Positions 1 to 8,163 of a stretch of DNA of 39,230 nt are shown one piece after another (positions within the stretch are counted from its first letter, which is position 1; the number at the start of each line of letters is the position of its first letter). The stretch covers positions 1 through 39,230 of the forward strand of contig JADFJB010000028.1 in the NCBI GenBank assembly GCA_022566355.1. Reading direction: 5' to 3'. This DNA is from a candidate division KSB1 bacterium (GTDB lineage Bacteria > Zhuqueibacterota > JdFR-76 > DREG01). The position numbers and the translations under genes were made by a program. The notes under the pieces were generated by a model, which searched no databases, was not told the origin of the DNA, and worked only from the letters and a program-made list of their open reading frames with translations.

Positions 1-353
1 TATAGTTATTAATATCATTAAAATAAATATATAAATACATTTTCATTATTTTCTCATACGGTACAGGTGACTGCCACAGACTTACACTGACAAAAACAGC
101 CATAGAGACTCAGAAGCACGGGGAGGTGAAGTTGTATTGTTATGTTTTTGCTCTAATGTGTGCTACTTCCTAAACAGCTTCGGCCAATATTATTTTAAAC
201 GATCAACAGGTCTGCGAACACTGGAAGGATACGATGAACAATTTGAAACATTTAATTCTATTTGACGATTTAATATAAAAAATTTGCTTTTCTTTTCTTT
301 GCTTTTAATTTGATTAGAAATTAATTTAAGGTTAATCAAATAAGATATTTCCT
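1..353. other. Upstream region of pyk, no gene seen
   Basis: No coding region is convincing here. The last 50 bases are very AT-rich. They contain an inverted repeat (308-316 with 333-341, 9 bp arms, 16-base spacer) ending 12 bases before the pyk start. No Shine-Dalgarno is visible before that start. The left part may be the tail of a gene or RNA lying outside the window; I recognise nothing in it. Confidence 0.5.
308..341. repeat. Inverted repeat before pyk
   Basis: ATTTGATTA at 308-316 is exactly complementary to TAATCAAAT at 333-341. It sits between any promoter and the pyk start codon at 354, so it could be an operator or an mRNA hairpin. The arms are AT-rich, so the hairpin would be weak and chance is possible. 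Confidence 0.35.
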
Positions 354-1784
354 ATGCGTAGAACAAAAATCGTTTGCACCCTGGGCCCCTCCAGTTCGTC
401 ACCCAAAATTCTTGAGAATCTCCTCAAAGCCGGTATGGATATTGCCCGATTGAATTTTTCCCATGGTACTCATAAAAAACATGCGGAAGTTTTAAAGCGG
501 CTCCGGGAAATTTCTGCTAAGATTGGCAAACCTGTGGCCATTTTACAAGACCTCCAGGGGCCAAAGATCCGAGTCGGGAAATTTGGAAGCCAGGGGATTT
601 TATTAAAAAAAGGGCAAAAAGTTACCGTAACCACTCGCGATGTTTCCGGCAATGACCAAACAATCCCGATCACGTATGCAGCTCTCCATGAGGACATAAA
701 GAAGGGAGAGCATATATTATTGGATGATGGTCTTTTGGATTTATTGGTTAAGAAAATTGCGGGACAAGATATTAAATGTGAAGTAGTTGTCGGTGGACTA
801 TTGAGTTCCAATAAAGGAGTTAATTTACCGGGTGTTGATGTGAAGGTTTCCAGTTTAAGTGAAAAAGATCGAACCGATTTGAAATTTGGACTGAAATTGG
901 GAGTTGATTTCATCGCACTTTCCTTTGTGAGATCTGAAGAAGATATTCATGAACTTCGGCGGGAAATTAATAAGTTGGGAAAGAGCACACCTATTATTGC
1001 AAAAATCGAAAAACCGGAAGCGGTAGATCATATTCTTGAAATCATAAATGCAGCGGATGGTGTAATGATCGCCCGCGGAGATTTGGGTGTTGAAATGGGT
1101 CCGGAGCGTGTTCCGATTATTCAAAAGGACATCATTCATCGATGCCGGGAATCCAACAAACCGGTAATAACGGCGACACAAATGCTCGAGTCCATGCGTA
1201 ATAATCCCAGACCCACACGTGCGGAAGCATCGGATGTAGCGAATGCTGTTTTTGATAATAGCGATGCGCTCATGCTCTCCGGTGAGACATCCTTAGGCAA
1301 CTATCCCATTGAATCAGTCAGGATGATGGATCGAATTATTCGCTGGTCGGAAAAACATGTAATTAAACAAACCGGGTTTGCACAATTTCGGCAGAAATAT
1401 GGTGATTCATTCGCAGAAGCAATTAGCGAAGCTGCTTTTTACGCAGCTTATAAATTGAAAGCAAAGGCTATAGTCGCCTTTACACAAACGGGATTCACTG
1501 CAAGAAATATTGCCAAAAGACGGCCGGAGACAATCATTTTTGCTTTTACACCTCATGAAGCAGTGCAGAGACAAATGCTGCTTTCATGGGGAGTGATCCC
1601 GATTCATTTGCCAATTATTCATACCATTGATGAAATGATTCAAAAAGTGGATAGTAAGCTTTGTGAAAATAAATATGTTCAGCCGGGAGATATTATTTTG
1701 ATTGTAGCCGGAGCGCCTATCGGTGAACAAGGGACTACAAATATGTTAACGCTTCATAAAATTGAAGATCATAGTTCAAACTAA
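354..1784 (+). CDS. pyk: Pyruvate kinase
   Basis: Cytoplasmic glycolytic enzyme that converts phosphoenolpyruvate and ADP to pyruvate and ATP. The 476-residue length is normal for a bacterial enzyme without an extra C-terminal PEP-utiliser domain. The family signatures are present in order: the N-terminal RRTKIVCTLGPSS and ARLNFSHG segments, the active-site AKIEKPEAV lysine/glutamate segment, GVMIARGDLGVE with its Mg-binding acidic residues, and the TATQMLESM and DALMLSGETSLG segments. The C-terminal allosteric-type domain follows. The start ATG at 354 is the only candidate before the conserved N-terminus. No strong ribosome binding site precedes it, as for several genes here. It lies near pfkA but is not co-transcribed with it. 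Function is near certain from sequence. Confidence 0.97.
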   Translation: MRRTKIVCTLGPSSSSPKILENLLKAGMDIARLNFSHGTHKKHAEVLKRLREISAKIGKPVAILQDLQGPKIRVGKFGSQGILLKKGQKVTVTTRDVSGNDQTIPITYAALHEDIKKGEHILLDDGLLDLLVKKIAGQDIKCEVVVGGLLSSNKGVNLPGVDVKVSSLSEKDRTDLKFGLKLGVDFIALSFVRSEEDIHELRREINKLGKSTPIIAKIEKPEAVDHILEIINAADGVMIARGDLGVEMGPERVPIIQKDIIHRCRESNKPVITATQMLESMRNNPRPTRAEASDVANAVFDNSDALMLSGETSLGNYPIESVRMMDRIIRWSEKHVIKQTGFAQFRQKYGDSFAEAISEAAFYAAYKLKAKAIVAFTQTGFTARNIAKRRPETIIFAFTPHEAVQRQMLLSWGVIPIHLPIIHTIDEMIQKVDSKLCENKYVQPGDIILIVAGAPIGEQGTTNMLTLHKIEDHSSN

Positions 1785-2119
1785 ATTGGAAAAGGAAATC
1801 CTTTATTCGTTTGTTAACCTGGATAATTCATAGCCACCAAAACTCAAAGACACAAAGCTTTAAAAAATAAAGGTTAAGAAAGATTGATTTTTATATTGAC
1901 CGAAAATTGATTCATAGTAATCTTCTTTATAACTTTAATATTCTTAGTGACTTAGAGTCTTTGTGGCAAAAATTCATGAATAGTGCAGGTTAATTAATTT
2001 GGATTTGATTATTGGAATTTGTTTGTTATTTAGAAACAATAATTTAGAATTTTCAGCAATACCAAGATGATGCAAACTTTTTACAGATTAACTTAAACTA
2101 ATTATAATTAGAATGGGGG
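1785..2119. other. Intergenic region pyk-radC
   Basis: Apart from the palindromic repeat at 1814-1993, this stretch holds only AT-rich sequence. A small AAAGGA/TCCTTT palindrome lies just after the pyk stop. No convincing terminator or gene is seen. The radC ribosome binding site lies at its right end. Confidence 0.5.
1814..1993. repeat. MITE-like palindromic repeat, copy 1
   Basis: A 180-base element bounded by TTAACCTG (1814-1821) and its exact inverse CAGGTTAA (1986-1993). The inverted similarity runs further in: the left side reads ATTCATAGCCAC then CAAAGACACAAAG, and the right side has the complement of GCCACAAAGACTCTAAG. The interior is AT-rich and non-coding. A second copy with the same ends lies at 4444-4615. 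The layout is that of a small non-autonomous (MITE-like) or REP-type element. No transposase is seen in the window. Confidence 0.75.
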
Positions 2120-2125
2120 GTGAAT

Positions 2126-2863
2126 ATGACCCGAAAAATATATGAAAATGCCATCGTAAATTGGCCGGAAGAAGACCGGCCGCGTGAAAAGCTGTTAAAG
2201 AATGGTGCCAGGCAGTTAAGCAATGTTGAATTGCTGGCAATTCTATTGCGTGTAGGTGTCAAAGGAAAAAGCGCAATTGATCTTGCTAGGGGAATTTTAC
2301 AGCAGATTGGAGGACTTAGGGCATTGGAACAATGGGAAACGGAAGATTTGTGCACATTGCATGGTTTAAGTCTGGCAAAGGTTGCACAAATCAAAGCAAG
2401 TATTGAATTGGGTAAGAGAGTGCTAACCGAAGCAAAAAAAACCTTTGGAAAAGTATATTCTTCTCAGCAAGTATACGATTACATTATGCCATCCATGCGT
2501 GATTTGAAGCGAGAGGAGTTTAGAGCTCTTTACCTGAATGCCAGGAACCAGATTGTAAAGGAAACCACTATAAGCAGGGGTTCGTTAACCTCTAGCGCCG
2601 TTTATCCAAGAGAGATCATGAGTGAGGCTTTCCGTGTGGGCGCGGCGGCTGTGGTTTATGTGCATAACCATCCGTCGGGTTCAATAGATCCAAGTCATGA
2701 AGATCGACGAGTGACCCGGGAATTAATCGTTGCCGGTGAGGCTTCGCAAGTATCAGTTGTCGATCATATCATTGTAGGGGAAAATGGCTACTACAGTTTC
2801 GCGGATGAAGGAGTCATAGAAGCTAACAAGAATGAATACAGGCAATTTGTTGGGAAGTTATAG
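2126..2863 (+). CDS. radC: RadC family JAB-domain protein
   Basis: RadC/YicR-family protein of unsettled biochemical role; the old link to DNA repair is weak. An N-terminal helix-hairpin-helix-like region (about residues 20-100, with NVELLAILLRVGVKGKSA) is followed by the MPN/JAB domain. The JAMM metal-binding motif is complete: HNHPSG near residue 180 and the downstream SHED aspartate. I place the start at ATG 2126, 5 bases after a GGGGGG run that serves as Shine-Dalgarno. A GTG two codons earlier (2120) would overlap that run. The gene converges on pfkA with only 7 bases between the stop codons. Family assignment is firm; cellular function is unknown. Confidence 0.93.
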   Translation: MTRKIYENAIVNWPEEDRPREKLLKNGARQLSNVELLAILLRVGVKGKSAIDLARGILQQIGGLRALEQWETEDLCTLHGLSLAKVAQIKASIELGKRVLTEAKKTFGKVYSSQQVYDYIMPSMRDLKREEFRALYLNARNQIVKETTISRGSLTSSAVYPREIMSEAFRVGAAAVVYVHNHPSGSIDPSHEDRRVTRELIVAGEASQVSVVDHIIVGENGYYSFADEGVIEANKNEYRQFVGKL

Positions 2864-2870
2864 CATTTAA

Positions 2871-4001
2871 TCAGTCAGCTCCAAAAGATGTTCCGACAGA
2901 TATGGCGGTCCGGACCAATTCCGAATCTTGTTGAACAAGGCGCTGTTTGTTGGCTATTTCTTTAATAGGTGTGGTTTTTATCTGTGTTCCAATAAGTCCG
3001 ACAAGAACTCCAAAATTGACTTTAGCAACCTGGTTCATGGCTTCACACCCAAACCGGGTTGCCAATACGCGATCAAAAGCAGTTGGAGTTCCTCCGCGCT
3101 GCAAATGACCAAGAATTGTTGCCCTCGAGGATATTCCGGTTGAAGATTCGATCTGTCTGGCCATCCATACACCAATACCGCCCAACCGGATTGGGTCGTG
3201 ACTTAATTCATCTCGATGCTTGATTTCATAATCACCGGAGGGTAATTTTACCCCTTCGGCAATAACAACTATGCTGAACCGATTACCACGGCTATTACGT
3301 TTTCTTACAAATTGAATAACAGACTCCAAATTATAGGGAATTTCAGGAATTAAAATGATGTCACCACCACCGGCTACTCCTCCACACAAGGCTAGCCATC
3401 CTGCATACCTGCCCATTGTTTCTATGACCATTACACGATGGTGTGATTGAGCCGTTGTATGCAGCCGATCGATGGCTTCCGACACAATCTGAACGGCAGT
3501 ATCAAATCCAAAAGTGACATCTGTACCGTAAATATCATTATCAATGGTTTTGGGAACGCCAACAATTCCGATGCCCTTTTTCATCAATCTATCAGCAATA
3601 CTCATAGTACCGTCACCGCCAATACACACAAGAGCATCCAGGCCAGCATTGTGAAAATTTGAGACTGCATCATCCGAACGATCGGTTTTCATAATTTTAC
3701 CCGAACTGTTTTCTTCTGCAAATTCAAATGGATCGGCGCGGTTTGAGGTGCCTAATATGGTCCCTCCCATTGTAAGAATACCACTAACGTCTGCGTATTC
3801 AAGATTTCGCATTCTATTTTGAACAAGTCCCTCAAAGCCGTCTTCGATTCCTACGACAGAACAGCCATAATCATTCATTGCAGTTTTGGCCACCGCCCGG
3901 ATGACGGAGTTCAGTCCCGGGCAATCTCCACCACCGGTTAAAATACCAATTTTTTTGATTTTCTTGTTGATAATAACCTCCTTTTTCTCAAGGTGATGCA
4001 A
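2871..4001 (-). CDS. pfkA: 6-phosphofructokinase, ATP-type (group III-like)
   Basis: Phosphorylates fructose 6-phosphate in glycolysis. Visible signatures: GILTGGGDCPGLN (phosphate-binding loop), IGGDGT near residue 128, PKTIDND near 150 (catalytic aspartate), and the ETMGRYAGW and LGHLQRGG segments. The glycine in GGDG is the residue that favours ATP over pyrophosphate. The lysine in PKTIDND is more usual in PPi enzymes, a combination known from group III PFKs. The start is uncertain. The longest frame opens with TTG at 4001. A very strong Shine-Dalgarno (AAAAGGAGG, ending at 3977) lies inside the frame, 5 bases before an ATC codon at 3971, with no ATG, GTG or TTG at the right distance. Confidence 0.93.
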   Translation of the reverse strand: MHHLEKKEVIINKKIKKIGILTGGGDCPGLNSVIRAVAKTAMNDYGCSVVGIEDGFEGLVQNRMRNLEYADVSGILTMGGTILGTSNRADPFEFAEENSSGKIMKTDRSDDAVSNFHNAGLDALVCIGGDGTMSIADRLMKKGIGIVGVPKTIDNDIYGTDVTFGFDTAVQIVSEAIDRLHTTAQSHHRVMVIETMGRYAGWLALCGGVAGGGDIILIPEIPYNLESVIQFVRKRNSRGNRFSIVVIAEGVKLPSGDYEIKHRDELSHDPIRLGGIGVWMARQIESSTGISSRATILGHLQRGGTPTAFDRVLATRFGCEAMNQVAKVNFGVLVGLIGTQIKTTPIKEIANKQRLVQQDSELVRTAISVGTSFGAD

Positions 4002-4127
4002 TAATAAATCGATCTTTAATATTTATTTGTTTCGTTTGAAATAATATTCAGATTATTTGCAGTTATCAAACTTTATCCTAAAATAATTAAAGTTTGACAT
4101 TTCCTCCACGTATCTATTGTACTTGCA

Positions 4128-4340
4128 ATTTATTGCTTAAAGCTTTCAAAATGCAGTTACGGTACCCACGCGGATCAGGAGAGGAAAAGAGTAATGTTGT
4201 GAGCATAGTCTGAAGTACGCCCTTTGGCGTAAAGTCCAATCCAAAGTTGCCGGGCGACCCCATTGGGGGGATAAAAAACCGTGTATCCCAAGAGGCGCCA
4301 CAAAAAAACCCCTTAAATTATTATTTTAAGGGGTTTTCTA
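4128..4340 (+). ncRNA. Putative structured non-coding RNA
   Basis: A ~210-base stretch framed by a TTGACA box (4094-4099) with a weak TATTGT -10 candidate about 15 bases on, and by a perfect 13-bp terminator (4305-4337). It is more GC-rich than its surroundings and has no open reading frame. It can fold locally: TACGCC 4216-4221 with GGCGTA 4226-4231, a CCCC/GGGG hairpin near 4255-4268, an alternative GGGATA/TATCCC pairing, and ACGCGG near 4170 with CCGUGU near 4280. It matches no RNA family I can name with confidence (not tmRNA, SRP RNA or RNase P by eye). 6S RNA or a cis-acting leader are possibilities. Confidence 0.4.
4305..4337. terminator. Rho-independent terminator, potentially bidirectional
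   Basis: Perfect 13-bp stem AAAACCCCTTAAA (4305-4317) with its complement at 4325-4337 and a 7-base loop. On the plus strand it is followed by TTTTC and more T-rich sequence. On the minus strand the stem continues into seven T residues. It follows the putative RNA on the plus strand. Confidence 0.8.
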
Positions 4341-4443
4341 ATTTGCCAAAAATGTCTAAACTTTCCGGATGGTTACTGATTTTCCTATCAATTTAGTCGT
4401 AATACGATTCAGTAAATAAAAATCTAGTTATTGATTAATTAAA

Positions 4444-4615
4444 TTAACCTGAACAATTCATAGCCACAAAGGCTCGAAGGCACAAAGTATTGAAAAAAAA
4501 GAAGAAAATAAGTTTTATAAAATGAATCGAAAGAAACTTAGTTTTTAATCGTAGTTCTTCTAAGTTATATAATCTTAGAGTCTTGGCGGCAGAATTTATG
4601 AATAATGCAGGTTAA
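4444..4615. repeat. MITE-like palindromic repeat, copy 2
   Basis: A 172-base element with the same TTAACCTG (4444-4451) and CAGGTTAA (4608-4615) ends as the element at 1814-1993. The adjoining inner sequences also match (ATTCATAGCCACAAAG on the left, CTTAGAGTCTTGGCGGC on the right), while the interior has diverged. AT-rich sequence resembling TTAATT flanks both copies. Different interiors with conserved ends indicate an old dispersed family, not a recent local duplication. Confidence 0.75.
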
Positions 4616-4762
4616 TTATGTTTGTTCCTGTAGTTATTAAAATAGTAAATATATGTGAAACTACCATTAGATAATCATAAATTTTAACCGAAAAATAAAA
4701 ATGTTAGTACCTTTATATTTAAGGCGAAATTGCTTCTTCGGGATTATTTGTTTTGAAATAAT

Positions 4763-6151
4763 ATGATTTTACTAAACCATAAATTCGCATTACAGATTTT
4801 CTATACCGCTTTCTTGCTTATTTCTCTTTTTAATACGATCAACTGCAAAAACCTAGGCACTAATTCAGCAATTTCGGATATATCTTCGATTTTTGATGAA
4901 CTGCCAGCATTTTCAGGTGCTGAAGGTTTTGGCTCTACAACATCAGGGGGTAGGGGAGGACGTGTCATTGAAGTTATAAACCTTAATGAAGATGGAACTG
5001 GGAGTTTTCGCGCCGCCTGCAAAATTACAGGGCCACGCATCATAGTTTTTCGCATGGGTGGGACGATCCTACTTGATAGTAATATTACAATCGAAGATCC
5101 ATACATTACTATTGCTGGTCAATCTGCACCGGGCGATGGGATTCTGATACGGGGTGCAGGTATTCTAATAAGAACACACGACGTGATTATTCGAGGTCTT
5201 CGCATTCGTGTAGGTGACGATTCAAACGGACCAGTCCCATCAGAAAGAGATGGTATCACGATAGCAAATCCGGAAGATCCACCTTACAATATTATAATTG
5301 ATCATTGTTCAATAAGTTGGGCTGTAGATGAAAATGTTTCTACCTGGAGAGAATGCAATAATATTACTTTCCAGTGGAGTATTATAAGCGAGGGACTAAA
5401 CAACAGTATACATACGGACGGTAAACACAGCATGGGAATGCTCCTCGGCAGGAATGCCGCCACAAATATCTCTGTACATCACAATCTCTTTGCACACCAC
5501 CGCGGGCGCCAACCATTAGTACAAAACGGAGCTACTACGGAGGTAATTAATAACATCGTTTACAATTGGCAGAACAAAGCCACGGATCTGGAAGGCTCGG
5601 CACATGTAAACTTAATTGGTAATCTTTATAAGCCCGGTGCTGATACGCCTACAGAAGATGGGCCGAAGAGAAAGGGTGTGTTCATTCAGAATGATAAAGG
5701 ATTATCGGTTTATGTCAGCGGGAATATCGGTCCCGGTCGACCGACAAATACGGGAGATGATTGGCTGATTACCGATGGGGATGAACAGTATCGTTCTTTA
5801 ACCCCGGCGGTTTCTCCTTCCGGGATTACAACATATCCTGTGGAGCAAATTTTTGATTTGATTTTGGCAAACGCTGGCGCAATTTCACCTACTAGGGATG
5901 CGGTAGATGTGCGTATTGTAAAATCGGTACGCGATGGTATTGGAAGGGTCATCGATTCCCAGGATGAAGTTGGAGGCTGGCCTGAATTGGCCCACGGTAC
6001 GCCGCCGGTAGATACTGATCATGATGGCATGCCGGATGCGTGGGAAAAATCCCGTGGTCTTGATCCTAACGATGCGAGAGACGGAGGCTTGGATCGGGAT
6101 GGTGACGGCTACACAAACATCGAAGAATATCTCAACGGTTTAATTCAATGA
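4763..6151 (+). CDS. Secreted polysaccharide lyase family 1 (pectate lyase-like)
   Basis: Predicted extracytoplasmic beta-helix lyase that cleaves uronate-containing polysaccharide by beta-elimination. The N-terminus (residues about 8-28) is a hydrophobic signal segment. The mature protein begins with FSGAEGFGSTTSGGRGG, typical of PL1 pectate lyases. It continues through repeated short beta-strands with IIIDHCSISWAVDEN, VHHNLFAHHRGRQP and EVINNIVYNW. The C-terminus (about 415-460) carries two Ca-binding, thrombospondin-3/EF-like loops (DTDHDGMPDAW and DRDGDGYTNIEEY). No canonical lipobox precedes Cys29. It stands alone on the plus strand and converges on the polysaccharide locus, so it could act on an external pectin-like substrate or on the cell's own uronic polymer. 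Confidence 0.88.
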   Translation: MILLNHKFALQIFYTAFLLISLFNTINCKNLGTNSAISDISSIFDELPAFSGAEGFGSTTSGGRGGRVIEVINLNEDGTGSFRAACKITGPRIIVFRMGGTILLDSNITIEDPYITIAGQSAPGDGILIRGAGILIRTHDVIIRGLRIRVGDDSNGPVPSERDGITIANPEDPPYNIIIDHCSISWAVDENVSTWRECNNITFQWSIISEGLNNSIHTDGKHSMGMLLGRNAATNISVHHNLFAHHRGRQPLVQNGATTEVINNIVYNWQNKATDLEGSAHVNLIGNLYKPGADTPTEDGPKRKGVFIQNDKGLSVYVSGNIGPGRPTNTGDDWLITDGDEQYRSLTPAVSPSGITTYPVEQIFDLILANAGAISPTRDAVDVRIVKSVRDGIGRVIDSQDEVGGWPELAHGTPPVDTDHDGMPDAWEKSRGLDPNDARDGGLDRDGDGYTNIEEYLNGLIQ

Positions 6152-6258
6152 TCCGGGATAAATGGATAATTGGTGACTTCCTCTATCTACCAATGTTAGA
6201 GTTAACTTGAATAATTAAAAGAACTCTTGTTTGATTCTCAATGCTTTTCATAACGGAT

Positions 6259-7347
6259 TTAATTCATAAGTGCTGCCTCATATATTTTCTCTAACCTTAG
6301 AGCAGCACTGGAGGCCAGAAAATTTGATAGGGCGTATTCATAATTACATATGGAGATCCTTTTATATAATTTTTTGTCCACAAATATCTGTTCAATTAAA
6401 TTGGCAAGCACCTTTGGTTCCTTGCTGGTTACAGCGAAACCATGTTTTCCATTCTCGAAAAAATCTGCTATTCCTCCAACCGGTCTTGTTATAACGGGTA
6501 ATCCGAAGGCCATCGATTCACATATTGTGTTTGGTAAACCTTCACCATAATAAGTAGGGAAGCAATAAATGTGCGCGCTTTTGAATAAGTTAGTCTTTTC
6601 TTCTCCAACTACGTAGCCGGTAAATGTGACATTTGGAATTGAATGTTTGGCTACGAAAGATCTGGCTTTATTCAATTCATTCCCATCACCAGCAATGATA
6701 AGCTCAAACATAGGGTATTTGTGTTGTAAGAGTGAAAAAGCCTCTATCGTTTCATATAGCCCCTTCTCTCTAACCAATCGTGCCAGAAAAAGAATACGCC
6801 ATTTTTTGGACTTTCCCCTGTTTGCAATAGCCTTATTTATATCAAAATCTCTTAGCGCTTCATCATCAACTACCATGCCCTCACAATAAATTTTTTGAGA
6901 AACTCTCCATGACTCGAGTACTTCCTTAAACTCCACAGCCAATACAATAAAGACATTTGCTTTACCATACAGAAATTTGAATAACCAAAGCCCATACCGC
7001 TGAATGGTCGATTCAAAGGGCTTTTGCCAGCCATGAAAAAAAACAACCACTTTTTTCCCCAGAAGCTTTCCTAATAAAGCAAAAATACCGTCTCGCATAA
7101 ATGCTTTGAAATCAAGTGAAGGGTTGGTGTGAATAACATCATGATCATTTGTTCTTAAAGTCTTTACAAAGCGGTAGTAGTCTGAAATTGCTCGGAATAG
7201 CAGCGGAATAACTCCATCTTGCTCTTCGGCCCTTTTTCCAATAATAAAGTGCTGTACAGGAATTTGAAACTTGTCTTTCAACTTCGCATAATGCGCTGCA
7301 ACGCCGCCAGGGTCTTTAAAATCCGGATGTGTGATTAATACATTCAT
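6259..7347 (-). CDS. Glycosyltransferase family 4
   Basis: GT-B fold retaining glycosyltransferase, cytoplasmic face, probably adding one sugar to the lipid-linked repeat unit. The N-terminal domain starts MNVLITHPDFKDPGGVAAHY. The C-terminal nucleotide-sugar domain shows RILFLARLVREKGLYETIEAF (about 185-205), LIIAGDGNELN, VTFTGYVVGEEK and the FPTYYGEGLPNTICESMAFGLPVI donor-binding E-x7-E region. Its ATG overlaps the stop of the upstream membrane protein gene (ATGA, 7344-7347), so the two are translationally coupled. It is the last gene of the locus. Donor and acceptor cannot be told from sequence. Confidence 0.9.
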   Translation of the reverse strand: MNVLITHPDFKDPGGVAAHYAKLKDKFQIPVQHFIIGKRAEEQDGVIPLLFRAISDYYRFVKTLRTNDHDVIHTNPSLDFKAFMRDGIFALLGKLLGKKVVVFFHGWQKPFESTIQRYGLWLFKFLYGKANVFIVLAVEFKEVLESWRVSQKIYCEGMVVDDEALRDFDINKAIANRGKSKKWRILFLARLVREKGLYETIEAFSLLQHKYPMFELIIAGDGNELNKARSFVAKHSIPNVTFTGYVVGEEKTNLFKSAHIYCFPTYYGEGLPNTICESMAFGLPVITRPVGGIADFFENGKHGFAVTSKEPKVLANLIEQIFVDKKLYKRISICNYEYALSNFLASSAALRLEKIYEAALMN

Positions 7348-8129
7348 AAAGAAAAAGTATCCTCTTTTGCATAAGCACTTTTATGCGATTCCGTTTTGAT
7401 TTCTGCCCTTTTTGACTGTCTCATTTTATAAACTCCAAATAGAGCAACAAACATAAAAAGAAAGGCAATATTGGTCTCTTTGATTTCTGTGACAGAATGC
7501 CCCGCTCCTTCAACAGAATATTCAATAAATTTGCTCACTAAATAATTACCCAAAAAAAGACTTCCCAGAAAAATAGGGACGATGGGAAAATTTAATTTGA
7601 TAAGAAAATTTTTGATAGAGGAATTGTACTTTGCTAAGAGTGGGATGATGAGGCAAAAACTTAGCCAGAATAGTGAAAATAATCGATCAATGTTGATTAG
7701 TTTTTGCCAAAAGTCTTTGCTTTCACCTGATTCAGTACTGCCATGGAACCACTTTAGATTATGAATATTTATTTCATTTTGTACATTGTATTCGGCCAGA
7801 TTATCCGGTGTTTCCAGGTTTAAAATCCTTTGTCCCCAACTTATTTCTTCCATGCAACCGATGAAAAAAACAAAACCGAGTAATAAATAAAAGATATTCT
7901 GTCGCAGCATTAGCTTTAGAGTCTTTTTTCTTCTATAGTTATAGAGAATTGTCAGACCAAAGAATATGGAGGTCATTACAAAAAATAAAGCTCCCAGAGT
8001 TTCGAAGATACCATCTTCATCGGTTAAGGAATGGATCTTTTTATCGCCTAAAAACAATGTCAGATAAGTTAATAGCATAAGAATTGAAATTATAAGCGGA
8101 ACCCCCAGTTTCGTTAATTTTCTGTTCAT
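7344..8129 (-). CDS. Uncharacterised polytopic membrane protein with EEISWGQ motif
   Basis: 261 residues with about six hydrophobic segments (roughly 10-28, 45-64, 79-93, 148-166, 180-197, 222-236). A strongly conserved-looking CMEEISWGQRIL segment near residue 91 is followed by NVQNEINIHNLKW. I recall the EEISWGQ/ETP/NEINLHN pattern from uncharacterised membrane proteins of polysaccharide loci and elsewhere, with no known function. The start ATG at 8129 follows an AGAGGT Shine-Dalgarno by 8 bases. It is coupled to the downstream glycosyltransferase. The acidic and polar residues inside a membrane region hint at an enzymatic or transport role, which is inference only. Confidence 0.75.
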   Translation of the reverse strand: MNRKLTKLGVPLIISILMLLTYLTLFLGDKKIHSLTDEDGIFETLGALFFVMTSIFFGLTILYNYRRKKTLKLMLRQNIFYLLLGFVFFIGCMEEISWGQRILNLETPDNLAEYNVQNEINIHNLKWFHGSTESGESKDFWQKLINIDRLFSLFWLSFCLIIPLLAKYNSSIKNFLIKLNFPIVPIFLGSLFLGNYLVSKFIEYSVEGAGHSVTEIKETNIAFLFMFVALFGVYKMRQSKRAEIKTESHKSAYAKEDTFSL

Positions 8130-8163
8130 AATTCTTTACCTCTAAAAGTAACGTAAATAAAAT

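Larger units (their letters stand above)
4002..4762. other. Long intergenic region pfkA-polysaccharide lyase
   Basis: A 760-base gap with no credible protein gene. From left to right it holds the pfkA upstream region (minus strand), a plus-strand promoter-like box (TTGACA at 4094), a structured GC-richer stretch (about 4150-4300), a strong hairpin terminator (4305-4337), the second palindromic repeat (4444-4615) and AT-rich sequence before the lyase. The lyase start has no clear Shine-Dalgarno. Confidence 0.6.

Noticed and set aside
6152-6258. Terminator between the lyase and the convergent glycosyltransferase
   Set aside because: AGAGTT/AACTCT arms are six bases with an 18-base loop and no clear T tract.
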